Positions 1 through 11,385 of a stretch of DNA of 64,000 nucleotides are shown here, in pieces (the stretch's first letter is position 1; every line of letters starts with the position of its first letter). The translations under genes were made by a program, and so were the position numbers. The notes under the pieces are model-generated. The model saw only the letters and a program-made list of their open reading frames with translations, did no database searches and was not told the DNA's origin. Source of the DNA: Icerya purchasi (taxonomy: Eukaryota > Arthropoda > Insecta > Hemiptera > Monophlebidae); contig CM077116.1 in NCBI GenBank assembly GCA_039619475.1, positions 250,365,440 to 250,429,439 on the forward strand, given 5' to 3'.

Positions 1-786
1 AGGAAAGGACAAAGGAAGAATTATACGGAGCAGACTTAAAGTTGTTGAGTGCATCAACGAACTTTCCGATTTTTGTATAATAAAGAACTGTTTTGACTAT
101 CGCTTTTTTTTTTTTTTTTTCATTATTTAAGTAACACATAGAGAACCCACAAGGCAACCGCAAATGTGTCACAATTCTTAACGCTAAAAAAAAAAAACAA
201 AAAAACAAAACGTAATATAACTCGCCATTGAAAATAACCGAAGAAGGCATAATCAAAAAGGTAAAAAAACAAAGCAAAAAAAAAAACAGAAAACAAAAAT
301 AGCAATTCATATAAAAAACGACAAGAAAAAAAGGAGTGAAATAAAACACTTATTCACATAATTTTTCCACTTCTCTTTTCAATAGTAGTCATTGGGCAAG
401 TAGCCAATTTTTAATTTCTAACAAGGAATTTTTTTTTTATTCATAATGTTCATGATATTCATCGGAATTTCCCCTAACAAGTCAATCAGTACGGAGTCCT
501 TTGTTTTATTAATAAAGTTATTTATACCCTTAGAGGCTTAATATATGCAACTTTGGACGAAGCTCTAGTTATCTTCAGTTATATTCCTGATTGGAAATTA
601 AATACTCGCTCCGATGTAGGTTTCATATTCTAACAACAAAAGATAGAGAAATAATAATTGAAAAAATTTTTCAGGTCCCGGAATCGTCGGATTTTAGCTA
701 CGTCGTAATAATAGGGGTTTTATTAAATTTTCCGATTTTTTGGACGATACTGTTAGATTATTAAAAAGAAAAAAAACGCAATTTAC
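1..786. other. Probable intron of the acyl-CoA synthetase gene, running off the left edge
   Basis: This stretch lies 3' of exon 3 on the minus strand and starts there with a GT donor. It is AT-rich, with A/T runs at about 105-120, 187-200 and 277-290. I see no convincing reading frame: the open frame over 123-305 is mainly Phe/Leu encoded by A-runs. The next exon of the gene must lie beyond position 1. Confidence 0.55.
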
Positions 787-1155
787 CTTCAGTAAATACC
801 AAGTAATCTAAATTTCCTCTGGATAAGTGTAACGTATTGCTAACTAAATTACGATGGGTCAATTCGACACCTTTTGACAATCCGGTTGTGCCGCTGCTGT
901 ACGGTAGTACAGCCACGTCTTCCGGGCTCGTATCCGATAAACTTGGAACATCTTCTGCGGCTACGATCATTTCGAAAAAATCGATCGAATTCGTTGACAA
1001 TCCGGATTTATCGTCTATGGTGAATATTTTAAACGGGAAACTTCGACCTATTTTATTCTCTACGATTTTTTTCGCTTCTTCAATTTTTGATACGAACATC
1101 GGCAGCGTAAGAATTCCAGCCGCTTGACTGTCCCAAATTTGGTGACTGATTTCAG
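787..1155 (-). CDS. 4-coumarate:CoA-ligase-like acyl-CoA synthetase, exon 3 (AMP-binding motif)
   Basis: This is an internal exon of an adenylate-forming enzyme (ANL superfamily; 4CL, luciferase and insect acyl-CoA synthetases), which activates a carboxylate as acyl-AMP and then transfers it to CoA. It encodes about 122 residues. The hallmark phosphate-binding loop [10 protein letters not shown] is followed by [10 protein letters not shown], at about residues 247-256 of the joined protein. On the minus strand an AG acceptor precedes 1155 (pyrimidine-rich ...gctttcag). A GT donor follows 787 (GAAG|GTAAAT). The exon starts in codon position 2: its first bases CT join the last A of exon 2 to make Thr, giving ...NPLYTP-T-EISHQ..., which is exactly the family pattern. 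The remaining roughly 300 residues, including the hinge and catalytic-Lys domain, are missing because they lie off the left edge. The substrate cannot be inferred. Confidence 0.9.
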
Positions 1156-1527
1156 CTGAAAGCAACGTATGTAAATATTATTCTTCCTTTTGTTAAAAAA
1201 AAAAAAAGAAAAATTAAAAAAGAATTAATTGGCTGATTTAGGATTTACTCGAGCGAAGATTTCACTTCCTACCTGTTAAAAGGTAGAGGTAGGTGCGTGT
1301 GTTTTCGGAGAGTACGTACCTCATGAAGCATCAAAGTCAAAGCATCCTCTGATGGCAGATTAGACTTCTTCTTCTTTTCGTGTTACTTTAAGAATTACCA
1401 TTTTGATTATAATGAAATGACCTGGTCGCACAAATTAGACTACAGTAGATGTACCGCACTAAAGAGGCACGTTATGATACTGTTTTAATTAATTCAGTTG
1501 AAAACTCCTTCTTTATTTATTTATTTA

Positions 1528-2405
1528 CTAGCTGACCTGGCGAACTTCGCACCCCCTTAGGAACTAAATGTTGTGTTAACTAATTAGTAGCTGAATTAAA
1601 TTCAGTTTTTTATTAAGATAAAATTAATACTAAAAATGAATTAAGTTCAATAAATGTACAAAAATCAAAATGAAAAGTATTTTAATTACATTGAAAAGTG
1701 TTTTAATTACGCGTGGCAGCAACGCATTATTCGCCGTAATAACAAAAATCAGTATAACACAATATAAGATGGTTCACAAACGACAAAATTATTCAATTAT
1801 ACAATAGCTGGGAAACAGTTTGATTTATCAGAATTGGATCATAAATTACAATTAAACTTCTCTCTATGACAATTTACAACTTTAAGCTGAGCGATTTTAC
1901 ACCCTGGACGGCAAGAAACCGTCTAGAATATATAATATGGATTTAGAACGATCTGAAAAATCACCCTTAAAAAATTCATAACTCACCGTCAGATATGAAA
2001 CGAAATTCAAAATATAAAACAAAACACAGAAGATCTTTCATAAAATCCAAAAGTTATAGATAAAAAATTGTTCAAACCCCGCAAAAAAAAAAAATTGATT
2101 TTCTTCATAAATTTCGTTTTAAATTTCGTATTCTACTATTCGGAGCGGAGACAAATCCAACAAATCGAAAATCACAAAAATCGGTCCAGCCGTTCTTGAG
2201 TTATAAATGGTGCAACTAACCCGACTTTGTTTTATTTATATAGGAAAAAAAAAATTTATCAAAAATTTATTTTTAAATTGCTTATTCTGCTATTCGGGGT
2301 GGAGACAAACCCAACAAATCAATGATCATGAAAATCGGTCCAGCCGTTCTTGAGTTATAAATGGTGCAACTAACGCGACTTTCTTTTATATATATACATA
2401 TATGT
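1528..2405 (+). repeat. Dispersed insect-type repeat with a tandemly duplicated ~150-bp 3' module
   Basis: The left end begins near actagctgacctggcgaact. The right end shows a module present twice in tandem (about 2,102-2,240 and 2,251-2,400). Both copies carry cggtccagccgttcttgag followed by a near-identical stretch ending in ttt(g/c)ttttat. The module resembles terminal sequences of widely dispersed arthropod repeats, but I cannot assign a class. No reading frame is associated with it. Confidence 0.5.
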
Positions 2406-3874
2406 AGATTTATTTTTAACTTGTCAGTAAAACTTAGGCAAGTGTTACTTTAAGATTTTTCAACATTCTGCGTTATTCGGACGATGCACTCTCTGTAAGC
2501 ACCTGTTGTGTACACAAAAATTTGACGTTTTAGTCGACAGCTTTTTTTTTTTACTTTTTTTTTGTCTTTGACCAAGTTTGCGTCTTTAGGGCGTTCTCAC
2601 ATTATTTTTATTCTAAAAAAAATCATAGGTTTGCGAAGTTGAGGCTTGCAGTGTACCAGGTTTGATGATGCTCATGGAAAGATATATAATAGTTTGTATT
2701 CAACCGACATCAGCCCCCACTTCGTGCTGAGAGCACTCTCTAATATGTTTTTTCTAAAATTTTCGAACCCGTATAAAGTACTTCAGAAATTCACGAAAAT
2801 TTCGGTATCTATTTATTTCTTTATTACAGTTTAACAGCATTGATTGTTACGCTTCTAAGCTCTATTGTTTGCAGTGAAATCGACTCAAATATTATTCGAG
2901 AATTTTTATTTTTGTATTGTCGAAATAAAAGAAAAACAGAACAAATTTTCAGATACGAGAAGAGATTTTTTGCCAAATGTAAAGAATTTTTCATCGATAA
3001 TACGTGTTTTTAATGACTTTTATATGACTTATAAATAATCGTAGCTATATATTTTTCCGCTAAAAATGTTTAAATAAGAGAAACTTTTTCATATAATTTC
3101 CATTAAATGGCCCAGACATTCCGGCAAAATCTGAAGTGATTCAAGAAATAAATATTTATTTATCGTTCGCAAATATTTATGGTTATAATTTTGAAGTTAC
3201 GTTTTTGAGAAACACTGTAAGAGACAACTTTTATTTACACAAAGATATGTTCATTATTTTCACCGATCTCTTCTACTGTCTGCGCATTTAGATTTAATGT
3301 GAACGTAGTGGTGTACGTGCGTCTTAACTATGCGCGTTCAATACTGGACTAATCGCAACCGTCTAGCATTCTGTTCATTACCGAATGATTGTTCTGAAAC
3401 AGCGACAGGTGTACAGATATGTTCCATTTTCTCTCAATTGCTCATGAACGGCTATCGTGTGCTATTAGGCTCGAGTTATGCTGCTGCCCTAAGTAACCAG
3501 AGAATAAATGAGCATGTTGACTGATTGCGATTTTAACAACCGGCGAAATTTCTGTCTCATGCAGAATTTTCACAGCGGAATTCTGATGAAACTTTAGCAA
3601 TCACTTTCTCCGCCGAATATGTCGCCAATACGATTTCTTAAAAAAATTTTCCTTTCAAATAACTTCTATCTCTGTTTCGAAGTAATACATATATGTATAT
3701 ATAAAAAACACAGGTTTCGGAATACGTGTCATAGACAGATTGACGTACCGATTTGTTCAACCCCTTCGTTTTAGGAACTCATGACATACTTTCATTCCGC
3801 TGTACTGAAAAGTTTACTGTATAATAGTTTTAGAAACTACTCATATAAGAGTCCTAGCAGTTACAACCGATGCG

Positions 3875-3931
3875 CATATATATATATATATATATACATA
3901 TGTGTATATATCATATGTATATGTATATATA
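3875..3931. repeat. TA-rich microsatellite
   Basis: An alternating (TA)n tract is interrupted by CATATG-type units. It lies inside intron 2 and has no coding potential. Confidence 0.9.
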
Positions 3932-4246
3932 TGGTCCCCTTGTTCTTTAAAAAATAATAATAATTACTTTTGAAGTTATTTCTCCCTCCTTTAGGATAAC
4001 TCTACTTTTCTTCTATTCCCTATTATCTCCAAAACTTTAGACACACTTATATATTTTTTTTCACACGCGACTTTCATTTTTGCTTTTCGTTATTCCACTT
4101 GTCTTTCCAAGTTCTTCATTTTCTTTCATCGCTTCGTTTGTTTTTATTTTAACCGTTATGAGCGCCAATTTTTGCTAAAAAGACGTTATAATACGATGCG
4201 GGGTCTGCAGCCGCAAGTAAATTAAAAAAAAAAACGGTGTTCTTAC

Positions 4247-4454
4247 TTGGAGTATAAAGCGGATTTATGCCGGTTGCGATCACTCCTGACTCTATAGACC
4301 CCATTAGCGCAATAGCATATTCCGGCATATTTGGCAGCATAATAGCCAAGACATCTTTCGACTTGAAACCATGTTTACGTAAGGCAACTCCGAACTTTTT
4401 AGACAAAGCACGCAATTTACAGTATGTGTAACTTCGTCCGGTCAATCCACACAT
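4247..4454 (-). CDS. 4-coumarate:CoA-ligase-like acyl-CoA synthetase, exon 2
   Basis: This 208-bp internal exon encodes about 69 residues beginning CGLTGRSYTY and ending NPLYTP, with LPNMPEYAIALMGS in between. These are the conserved N-terminal-domain blocks of 4CL/luciferase-like enzymes (typical TY..L, LPN.PE, NPLYT). On the minus strand an AG acceptor (...tttttag) immediately precedes 4454 and a GTAAGA donor follows 4247. The incoming intron is phase 0 and the outgoing intron is phase 1. Upstream it joins exon 1 (...WADKTAI) and downstream exon 3 (TEISHQ...), both perfectly in frame and in family order. The open frame running on past 4247 reads through the intron and is not coding. Confidence 0.92.
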
Positions 4455-4679
4455 CTAAAAACAATCGATAGAAATTACTTAGTTTTGATGTATATTTTAT
4501 GAATTACTAAGAAAAATTGTTTTCCGTTGTGTGGCAATTGGAGAATTTCTTACAGATTATTCAATAAACTGGCATTTTCTTTGAATTCCGATCTTATTGC
4601 GATTTCAGGTAGTGCAATTTAAATCTGAGCTGTTTTTCATTTCAGTGAATTACACTGTGTTATCTGCATATACGAGCCG

Positions 4680-4709
4680 GTCGGGCCCCCGAACTTCGGA
4701 AAGCCCGAC
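4680..4709. repeat. GC-rich hairpin in an AT-rich intron
   Basis: A 7-bp stem, gtcgggc/gcccgac (4680-4686 and 4703-4709), encloses a second small inverted repeat around cgaacttcg. It stands out by base composition from its surroundings. No function is known; it could be the edge of an old transposon. Confidence 0.4.
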
Positions 4710-5309
4710 GGACAACGCAAATTTTGTTTTATATTTTGCGCTATCGGTTTTTTTGTTGTGTTTTTAGGATGTTTTTTACGCGTCGTAAAGCAAAAACAGG
4801 AATGTAATAAATTCTCAAAAATAAAAATAAACAGTAAAAGACCGACATGTTTCTAAGTTATTTCCGTCATATTCATAAATAATCACGGGATGACTCCGAA
4901 GCAGGTCAGTTTTTTAGTAACTTTCTAATTTCGGGAATTTATTATGTTTCTGTTTTGTTTTTTTCTTTTTGCGCCTTTATTTATTCATATTTAATATTGG
5001 CCGCTGAAATATTAATGTTAACCTAAAGACGAACTGATACGCTTTTAAAACAGCGATTGGTCTTTTGTTTGTCCGTTCAAGTTTATCTCTTTCCGCGTTC
5101 AACAATTGATAAGAAGTATTCGGTGAGCTCCTTTTACTTGTCTAGCGTATACTTTCCGTTATCTATATAAAGTTTATTTAATTTACCTTTATTGTTATTT
5201 ATAACGTCGTTGATTTTTCATTCAACAGTATTGCATTTATTATTTCAGCCTTATTTTAATTTTTGTCTTCTGTATTTCGATTTTAATTTAATTTCTTTTT
5301 CTAAGTTGT

Positions 5310-5576
5310 ATGAGTTCGTCTAAGGGATGCCGCTTAGCGGCCTCTGCAAATGATGTCAAATCCCCCATAGTTAATTTAAACTTAAGCTGCATGGAGGTTG
5401 ACGCTTCCGTCAAACGTAAGCCATTCAATTCGCTTTCGCCGGTCGCGTATTTGCCTAGTAGGGATCTGCGGCTTTCACTAAACGATCTAGCTAACCTTCC
5501 TAATGATGGGAGTAGTGATATTACTACTACTAATACTACTACTACTACTACTAATAATAATAACAATAATAATAAC

Positions 5577-5629
<53 letters not shown>

Positions 5630-6977
5630 CAAAGTCACCAACGCTAAAAATAATAGTAATAATGGTAATATTAACAGCAATGTCACTAATGCCTTCAAAA
5701 ATTTCAATATCAAAAATCCTCAGGACAATAATAACGATAATTGTAGTAACAATAATAATAATTTCAACAACACTAATAGTACGCCGACCAATGTTAACAG
5801 TACATTTTTTCGTCCGATTACCCGGGACCTTTCAAAGTATTCGTTGAGAACTCCCCTGATGATAAAAACATTGGAAATTGCCACCCGCTTGCTCTGGCCA
5901 GGCTCGTCAGCAAAATTTCCACCTCCTTCTCCATTATCCCTCAGGGTAGAGGGCATGTCTCTGTTGTCTTCCCCTCCATTTCTGCTGCCAACAACTTTCT
6001 AAACAATCGCTCCTTCTTTAATTTTCACAAGCTCAATGCTTTCATCCCCCATAATATTCTGCACAGAATTGGTGTTATTTTTAGAGTTCATCCTTCTTTC
6101 TCTGTTGAGGAAACTAAAGAAGGCCTCGAATCTTCTATCCCTGTTGTATCTGTTCGTCGTATCCTTCGCTTTTCCGATGGACCCACAATTCCCACCAGAA
6201 GTGTCGAACTAAAATTTGCCAAATCCTCTCTTCCTGAGTTTGTATCCATTTATAAACTTCGTTTTACAGTGTCCCCAAATATCCGTTCTTCCACCCAGTG
6301 TTCCAAATGTTTTCTTTTCAGGTATATTGCACGTCACTGTCGCAGCTCTCTTCCTTCATGTTCCCATTGTGCCTCCAAACATCCTTCCTCAGAAACCTCT
6401 TTTTTGTCACAACTGCAAAGGTAGCCACAGCTCTTCCGATCGAGTCTGTCCCGAATGGCAGCGGCAGAAGAACATAAAAAGAATCATGGCTTTCGAGAAC
6501 ATTTCTTTTCACGAAGCCGTTAAACTTAAATCCTCCAGTTCTGCCTCTCCAGCCTTCTCTTATGCTAATCGCGCCGCAGCCCCTACTTTCTCTTCAAACG
6601 CTTCCCCCGAAATTTCTAAATTCCCCTCTCTTCCACATCCTAAATCCTCCACTTTCCACAGAACTTCTAAACCCAAATTCTACTCAAAGCCTTCTCCTCA
6701 ATTTCCCATCGTTCCCTCCCTTTACTCTCGTTTCCCAACAAATCGTTGCGCTCTGAATCATGACGATTTCCCCCAATGCAATCCTTCCATATCTTTCAGT
6801 CCCTTACCAGTTCCTCTTAGTCTTTCTCCTAATTCTTCTCTTAACGAATTTTCTTTTGTCGTCTCCAATCTCTCTGCAGCTATCATGGAACTCCTCGTCT
6901 CTTTTAACATAACCTCTTCCTCCACGTTCCTTGATAATCTTTCAGCCTTTCTATCCAATCACGTTAATTTTAACTAG
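5310..6977 (+). pseudogene. LINE copy A ORF1 (gag-like zinc-knuckle protein), frameshifted
   Basis: This is the nucleic-acid-binding protein of the LINE. It starts at ATG 5310 (MSSSKGC...). At about residues 73-106 there is a low-complexity Thr then Asn run encoded by (ACT/AAT)n at about 5,518-5,630. The frame then shifts near 5,820: the continuation is open in the +2 frame over about 5,822-6,400, with an ANNFLNNRSFF block and the zinc-knuckle residues CSKC...HC...CSHC. The frame then returns near 6,395 with CHNC...SDRVC and RQKNIKRIMA, a pattern typical of I/Jockey ORF1 proteins. It ends at TAG 6975-6977. Two frameshifts make it non-functional. The same layout recurs, much more diverged, at 39,950-41,453. 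Confidence 0.78.
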
Positions 6978-7475
6978 ACCATCTCTTTCATCCTTTTTTT
7001 TTTTGACCATCTTCCTCATGTTACATTCCATTCTTTATTTGTCGTCCATATCTCTTTGTTTTTCTCTTGCCTCCGTTTTGCCAAGGATAACTGTTCGCTG
7101 GGGAATTATTAACTTAATACTTTCCGCAGTTCTAATTTTAATTAATTTTTCCTTTATGTTACATAGTTATTTCATTACCGAAGGAAGCCTACAAACTGGT
7201 CGTCATCCCAGTTCGTGCAGGTATTTCTCCCGTTTCTTTTTTAACACTGACGGTATCCTCAATGGCGAGGTACCTTTAATTTTACCTGCATCCAATCTCG
7301 GATAGGTCTTCTAATCATTTTCCATTTATTCTCCTTCAAGTTGGAAAATCGTCTACAATCGATCTTCTCTTATTTACTATACCCTTCTTATTACCTTTGC
7401 ATTCTTTTCTTTTACTTCAATTTCAGCTCTGTTTTTCTCATCCTTTTAGTTCCTTTTTTTCTCCCTCTAGATAGA

Positions 7476-10400
7476 ATGTCACGGTCTTACGCCTTGAACA
7501 TCCTTCAATGGAATTTCCGCAGCTTATGAGCTAATAAACTAAGTGCAGAGTGTTTACTAGACTTCTACAATATCCATATAGCGCTGTTATCTGAAACTTG
7601 GCTTATATCCTTCTCGTCTCTTCATTTCAAAGGTTATTTTCTAGTTCGATCTGATCGTGTGGATGGGCATGGTGGTGTTGCGATTCTAATTAAACACGAT
7701 CTATCCTATCTCACTAACAATATCCCGTTTCTTCCTCCGTCGCTTCCTAGTTTTCCTAACATGATTTATATTTCGCTTGAAAATCTTCTCCAGAATCCTA
7801 TACATATTGCTTGCATGTACATCCCTCCCAACTCTAACCTCTCTAGTCTTCCTTTTTCACCATTCCTTTCATCCCTACCTGATCCGTTTATTATTGGTGG
7901 AGACGGGAATGCGCACTCCCATTTGTGATTCTCCTAACTCTCAACAACGCTCTTCCTTCTAAACCTATCAGGCCCCTGCACACTCCTCATTGGCTTCTCT
8001 CCAAAACAGATTGGATTAAATTCCGATTTTTGGTGGATTCCTTACTCCCTCTTATTTTGAATATCTCTGACTCGTCATCCTAGTACAAATTCTTCATTCA
8101 ATCTCTATATTCTGCTCTTTCCGCTTCCTCCTCTCTTACATCCTCTTCGCACGGTCGTTCTTCTTCTTATGACTCCCCTCTTTGGCGGAATGAAGAGTGT
8201 AAAGTTGCCTTTCGAAGAAGCACCGCTACCTTTAAAGTTTTTCTCGCTCTTGTTCCTCAATATCCAACTTTTTAGCCCACAAAGAAGCCAACGCAAAAGC
8301 TCGGTACACCTTAAAATCTGCCAAGAGGAATTCTTGGAAATCATTTTATTCCTCTTCCTCTAGAGATACGCCCTTCCCTAAGATCTGGAAAATGTCCAAG
8401 GCGTTTAGATCTCCTCTTTCGGAGCGTCTCCACCTTTCTTATCCTCCTTTGCCTAAATTTCATTCTTTCTTGGACTCTATTGCTTCTGCTTATGTGCCCT
8501 TTTTCGAGGAATCGAACATTCCTTCTCTCCCAAATAGTTCTGGACTTCATTTCCTATTTTCTTTTTTCCGCTTGGATGAACTCTTGTCCGTTCTTAACAA
8601 ATCCTCTCCTTCTGCTCCTGGCTTGGACAGTCTTTCTTTCCTTATTCTTAAAAAACTCTCTCCTTTCTCGCTGCTCTCCCTTCTGAATATTTTTAACTCC
8701 TTTCTACTCTTTGGTTTTACTCCTGAGTCTTGGAACGACTTTATCGTTATTCCAATTTCTAAAAAAATCAGTGTTCTTTCCATTCTATCTCCCTAGCCTC
8801 ATGTCTGCGCAAACTCTTTGAAGGCTTAATAAACGACTGTCACGTCCGGTTGCTTGAGCATAATAATCTAGTCCCTTCATATATGTTCAGTTTTCGCCCC
8901 GGGCTTGACACGGTAGATTGCATCGGTCTCTTCCTTGTAGATATCTATAAATCTATCCTATCAAAGAAATTTACTTTCGCTTCTTTTGTCGATCTCTCCT
9001 CTGCATTTAATAATGTGCATCTTCCCTCTCTGGGCTCTAATCTCCTCTCTCTTAATTTCCCTCCGGTTTCTATCACTCTTATTCTCAACCTCTTTCAACA
9101 TAGAACTCTTTATCTATTTTCTCCTTCTCTTTCTACCTTCAGATGCGTCTATAGTGGGCTTCCTCAGGGTTCCTGCCTTAGCCCCACTCCGCCAACAACG
9201 AGTTAAATCATTCATTGTCCCTTCTTAGCAACGCTCTCTCTACTCTCCACCTCTTTCTTTTTCCTTCCAAGTCTTCCTACATAATTTTTACTCTCCGCCC
9301 CTTTAGCCGTGCTCTTAGAAACATCAATGTGTCTGGTATTCCTATTCCCACTGCTAATTCCATATGTTACCTAGGTCTTTTCTTAAATAGTCGCCTTACA
9401 TTTCATGAACATATTAATTATATCTATAATTCCTCGATCAAAAGACGTAATCTCCTCAAATCTTTATCTCCTCTCAGATGGGGTGGCGACCCGTGCATTC
9501 TTTTAATTCTATACAAATAAATTATTCGGTCCAAACTCGACTATTGCTCCTTCATTTGTGGCAATGCCTCCAAATCTCTCTTTTCGAAACTTGACTCAAT
9601 TCAAAATTCCTGCCTTCGTCTATGCATTGGTGCTTTAAAATTTTCTCCTATTCCTACGATTCTATCTGAATCTGCCACTCAACCTCTATCCATTCGTCGT
9701 TCACTTCTCGGTTATCGTTTTTTAATAAAACGCCTCCTCACTTCTTTATCTAATCTTATTCCCTCCTATCTTCATATCAAAACACTGGCGCTTGGCGCTT
9801 TATAGAAATCCGATTTTATCGCATATAGCTGCTCGTGTTTCCAATTTTTCTCCCTACGTTTCCTCTTATAACAGTTTTCCTTACTTTTCTTTTGAATTTA
9901 ATAGCATTTGGCACTCCATAAATTTCTCCTGCCTCCCAATCTGAGCTAACTCTTCCTCTCATAATGTAGTCAATTTCAAATTCCTTCAGCTGCTGAACTT
10001 TTCTTTTCCTTCCCGTATCCTAATCTTCACGGATGGCTTCGATGCGTATACGTCTCCTACGTTCCTGCACGTTTTTTAGACTTCCTTCTTTGTGCTCTAC
10101 CTATTCTTCGTGCTATTCATTTTATATTCTCTACAAGGGGGGTTCACAAATTCCTGATCGTTTCCGATTCCAAAGGCGTTCTTCAAGCCATATCTTCTCC
10201 TCCTTCTCATTCTTCTGACGGTACCATCCTCTCTATTCGACCTTTTGTCTCGTCTTTGTTCTCGTCCCGTTCCATTCTTATAGACTTTCTATGGGTTCCT
10301 AGTCATTCCAATATAGAGGGCAATGACTTAGCTGACTCTTTAGTTCGCTCAGCCGCCCGCAATGGTCCTTTCCTCGACTCTTTCCCTTCTTCAGACATTC

Positions 10401-10861
10401 TTTCCCTATCGCGCTCTAATCATTCCAGACTTTGGTTGGACATGTATCCATCTTTATTCTCAAAAATCACTTTTCGCAGTACCGTCTTATTGAACCGGTT
10501 CCTGGTTTCCTGACTTGGTTTTATTCCATTCCTGTCTGTTGTCGTTCTACTGTTGTTTCCTTAACTAGACTAAGAATCAATCATTCTCTACTCCCTTCTT
10601 CTCGCTTTCGATTCGCCTTGTCCTCTTCTCCTTTCTGCACTCTTCACGCTTCTGAGCCTTCTTGTATTTGTGACTCAAATCATATCCTTTTTGAATGTTC
10701 TGCACTCTCTAACCGAACGCTCCTTTCTTTACGCCCAACTTTTAGCTTTAGGTCTTCCTGCTCCCTTTAACGCTACCTATATCCTTTCCTTCTCATCGCC
10801 TACAATTATTCCTTTGCTGCTGTCCTTTGTTTTTTCCATTTCTGACCGCCTGGCTATTTAG
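7476..10861 (+). pseudogene. LINE copy A ORF2 (APE endonuclease, reverse transcriptase, RNase H), disrupted
   Basis: This is the retrotransposition polyprotein. The endonuclease starts at ATG 7476 with ILQWNFRSL, then LLSETWL, GGVAIL and IGGDGNAHS (normally GGDFNAHS). A TGA interrupts at 7527-7529, probably a CGA-to-TGA change, and a frameshift follows at about 7,920. The RT region includes SSPSAPGLD (about 8,605), FVDLSSAFN (about 8,985) and GLPQGSCLSP (about 9,155). The block holding the catalytic FADD is missing: compared with the copy at 56.7-59.0 kb, about 47 residues are deleted near 9,195. RNase H motifs IFTDG (about 10,025) and VSDSKGVLQ (about 10,165) remain, with a gap between them. 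WVPSHSNIEGNDLADSL follows. The C-terminus carries a C-x4-H-x4-C motif (CDSNHILFEC) and ends at TAG 10,859-10,861. Several further stops and frameshifts confirm a pseudogene. Confidence 0.82.
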
Positions 10862-11002
10862 TTCTGTCTCCTAATTTATCATGTTGTTGGGTCAAGGCCG
10901 CTGGCGCACCCAGGGTAGGCAAAAAAACAAAAAAAACAAAACAGCGCTAGTAGTAGAGTAACAGTAAAAAAAAGTATATACATCCTAAGAAAAATTACAG
11001 AT

Positions 11003-11385
11003 TCTCCGTGGTACATCATCAATCATACATTACATACAGATCTGCATATAAGTGTACAATTAGTGAAGAAATCAAAAAAGTTGCAAAACAGTACGGTAGA
11101 AAGCTAGGACGTCGCGCAAATAGCCTGGCCGTTGCATTATTAGATAATTCCAATGAAATCAGACGCTTGAAGCGGATAAAGTCAACGGACTTGTTGTAGG
11201 ATTCAAATATATTAAGCCGTATACCAGATGACACTCATATCGCTGGATAGGAGTTCCTACAAATTATCATCACCCACACGGCAAGTGCTAGATGGGTACA
11301 GGGCTAGTCGTACACTCGCAGAAGAAAAGAAAACAAAAAGAAAAAGAAATATTTTGTGTTATAATCAAATTAAAAAAAAAAAAAA
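11003..11385 (+). pseudogene. Jockey-like LINE, 5'-truncated 3' stub
   Basis: The extreme C-terminus of a Jockey-type ORF2 is recognisable: PWYI... in one frame, then SEEIKKVAKQYGRKL and LLDNSNEIRRLKR in another. It ends at TAG 11,197-11,199. A short 3' UTR follows and then an A14 tail at 11,372-11,385. It lies directly downstream of the I-like copy A, in the same orientation. One frameshift and heavy 5' truncation make it a dead copy. Confidence 0.65.

Larger units (their letters stand above)
1156..4246 (-). other. Intron 2 of the acyl-CoA synthetase gene
   Basis: This 3.1-kb interval lies between two exons that join in frame. The donor GTAAGA is at 4246-4241 and the AG acceptor at 1157-1156, both read on the minus strand. 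It is AT-rich and contains a dispersed repeat at about 1528-2405 and a TA-rich microsatellite at 3875-3931. Short open frames (2646-2834, 3330-3524) show no recognisable domain and I do not call them genes. Confidence 0.8.
5056..10937 (+). mobile_element. I-like non-LTR retrotransposon (LINE), nearly full length, inactive (copy A)
   Basis: Plus-strand element with ORF1 (zinc-knuckle protein) and ORF2 (APE endonuclease, reverse transcriptase, RNase H, C-terminal zinc-finger-like motif). It ends in an A-rich tail (10,920-10,940). ORF1, APE and RNase H together suggest the I superfamily; the exact clade is unresolved. The short sequence aaaacagcg occurs just before 5056 and again at 10,938-10,946. 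It may be a 9-bp target duplication marking a full-length 5.9-kb insertion, but its A-rich half overlaps the tail, so the ends are tentative. Related pieces lie at 30.9, 36.5-37.6, 39.9-41.5, 56.0, 56.7-59.0, 59.7, 60.1, 62.4 and 63.8 kb. Confidence 0.8.

Noticed and set aside
3330..3524. 64-codon frame in intron 2
   Set aside because: No recognisable domain and located inside an intron of the acyl-CoA synthetase gene.
5288..5847. Leu-rich and Ile-rich frames overlapping LINE ORF1
   Set aside because: They are the antisense and shifted readings of the (AAT)n/(ACT)n tract that encodes poly-Asn in ORF1.
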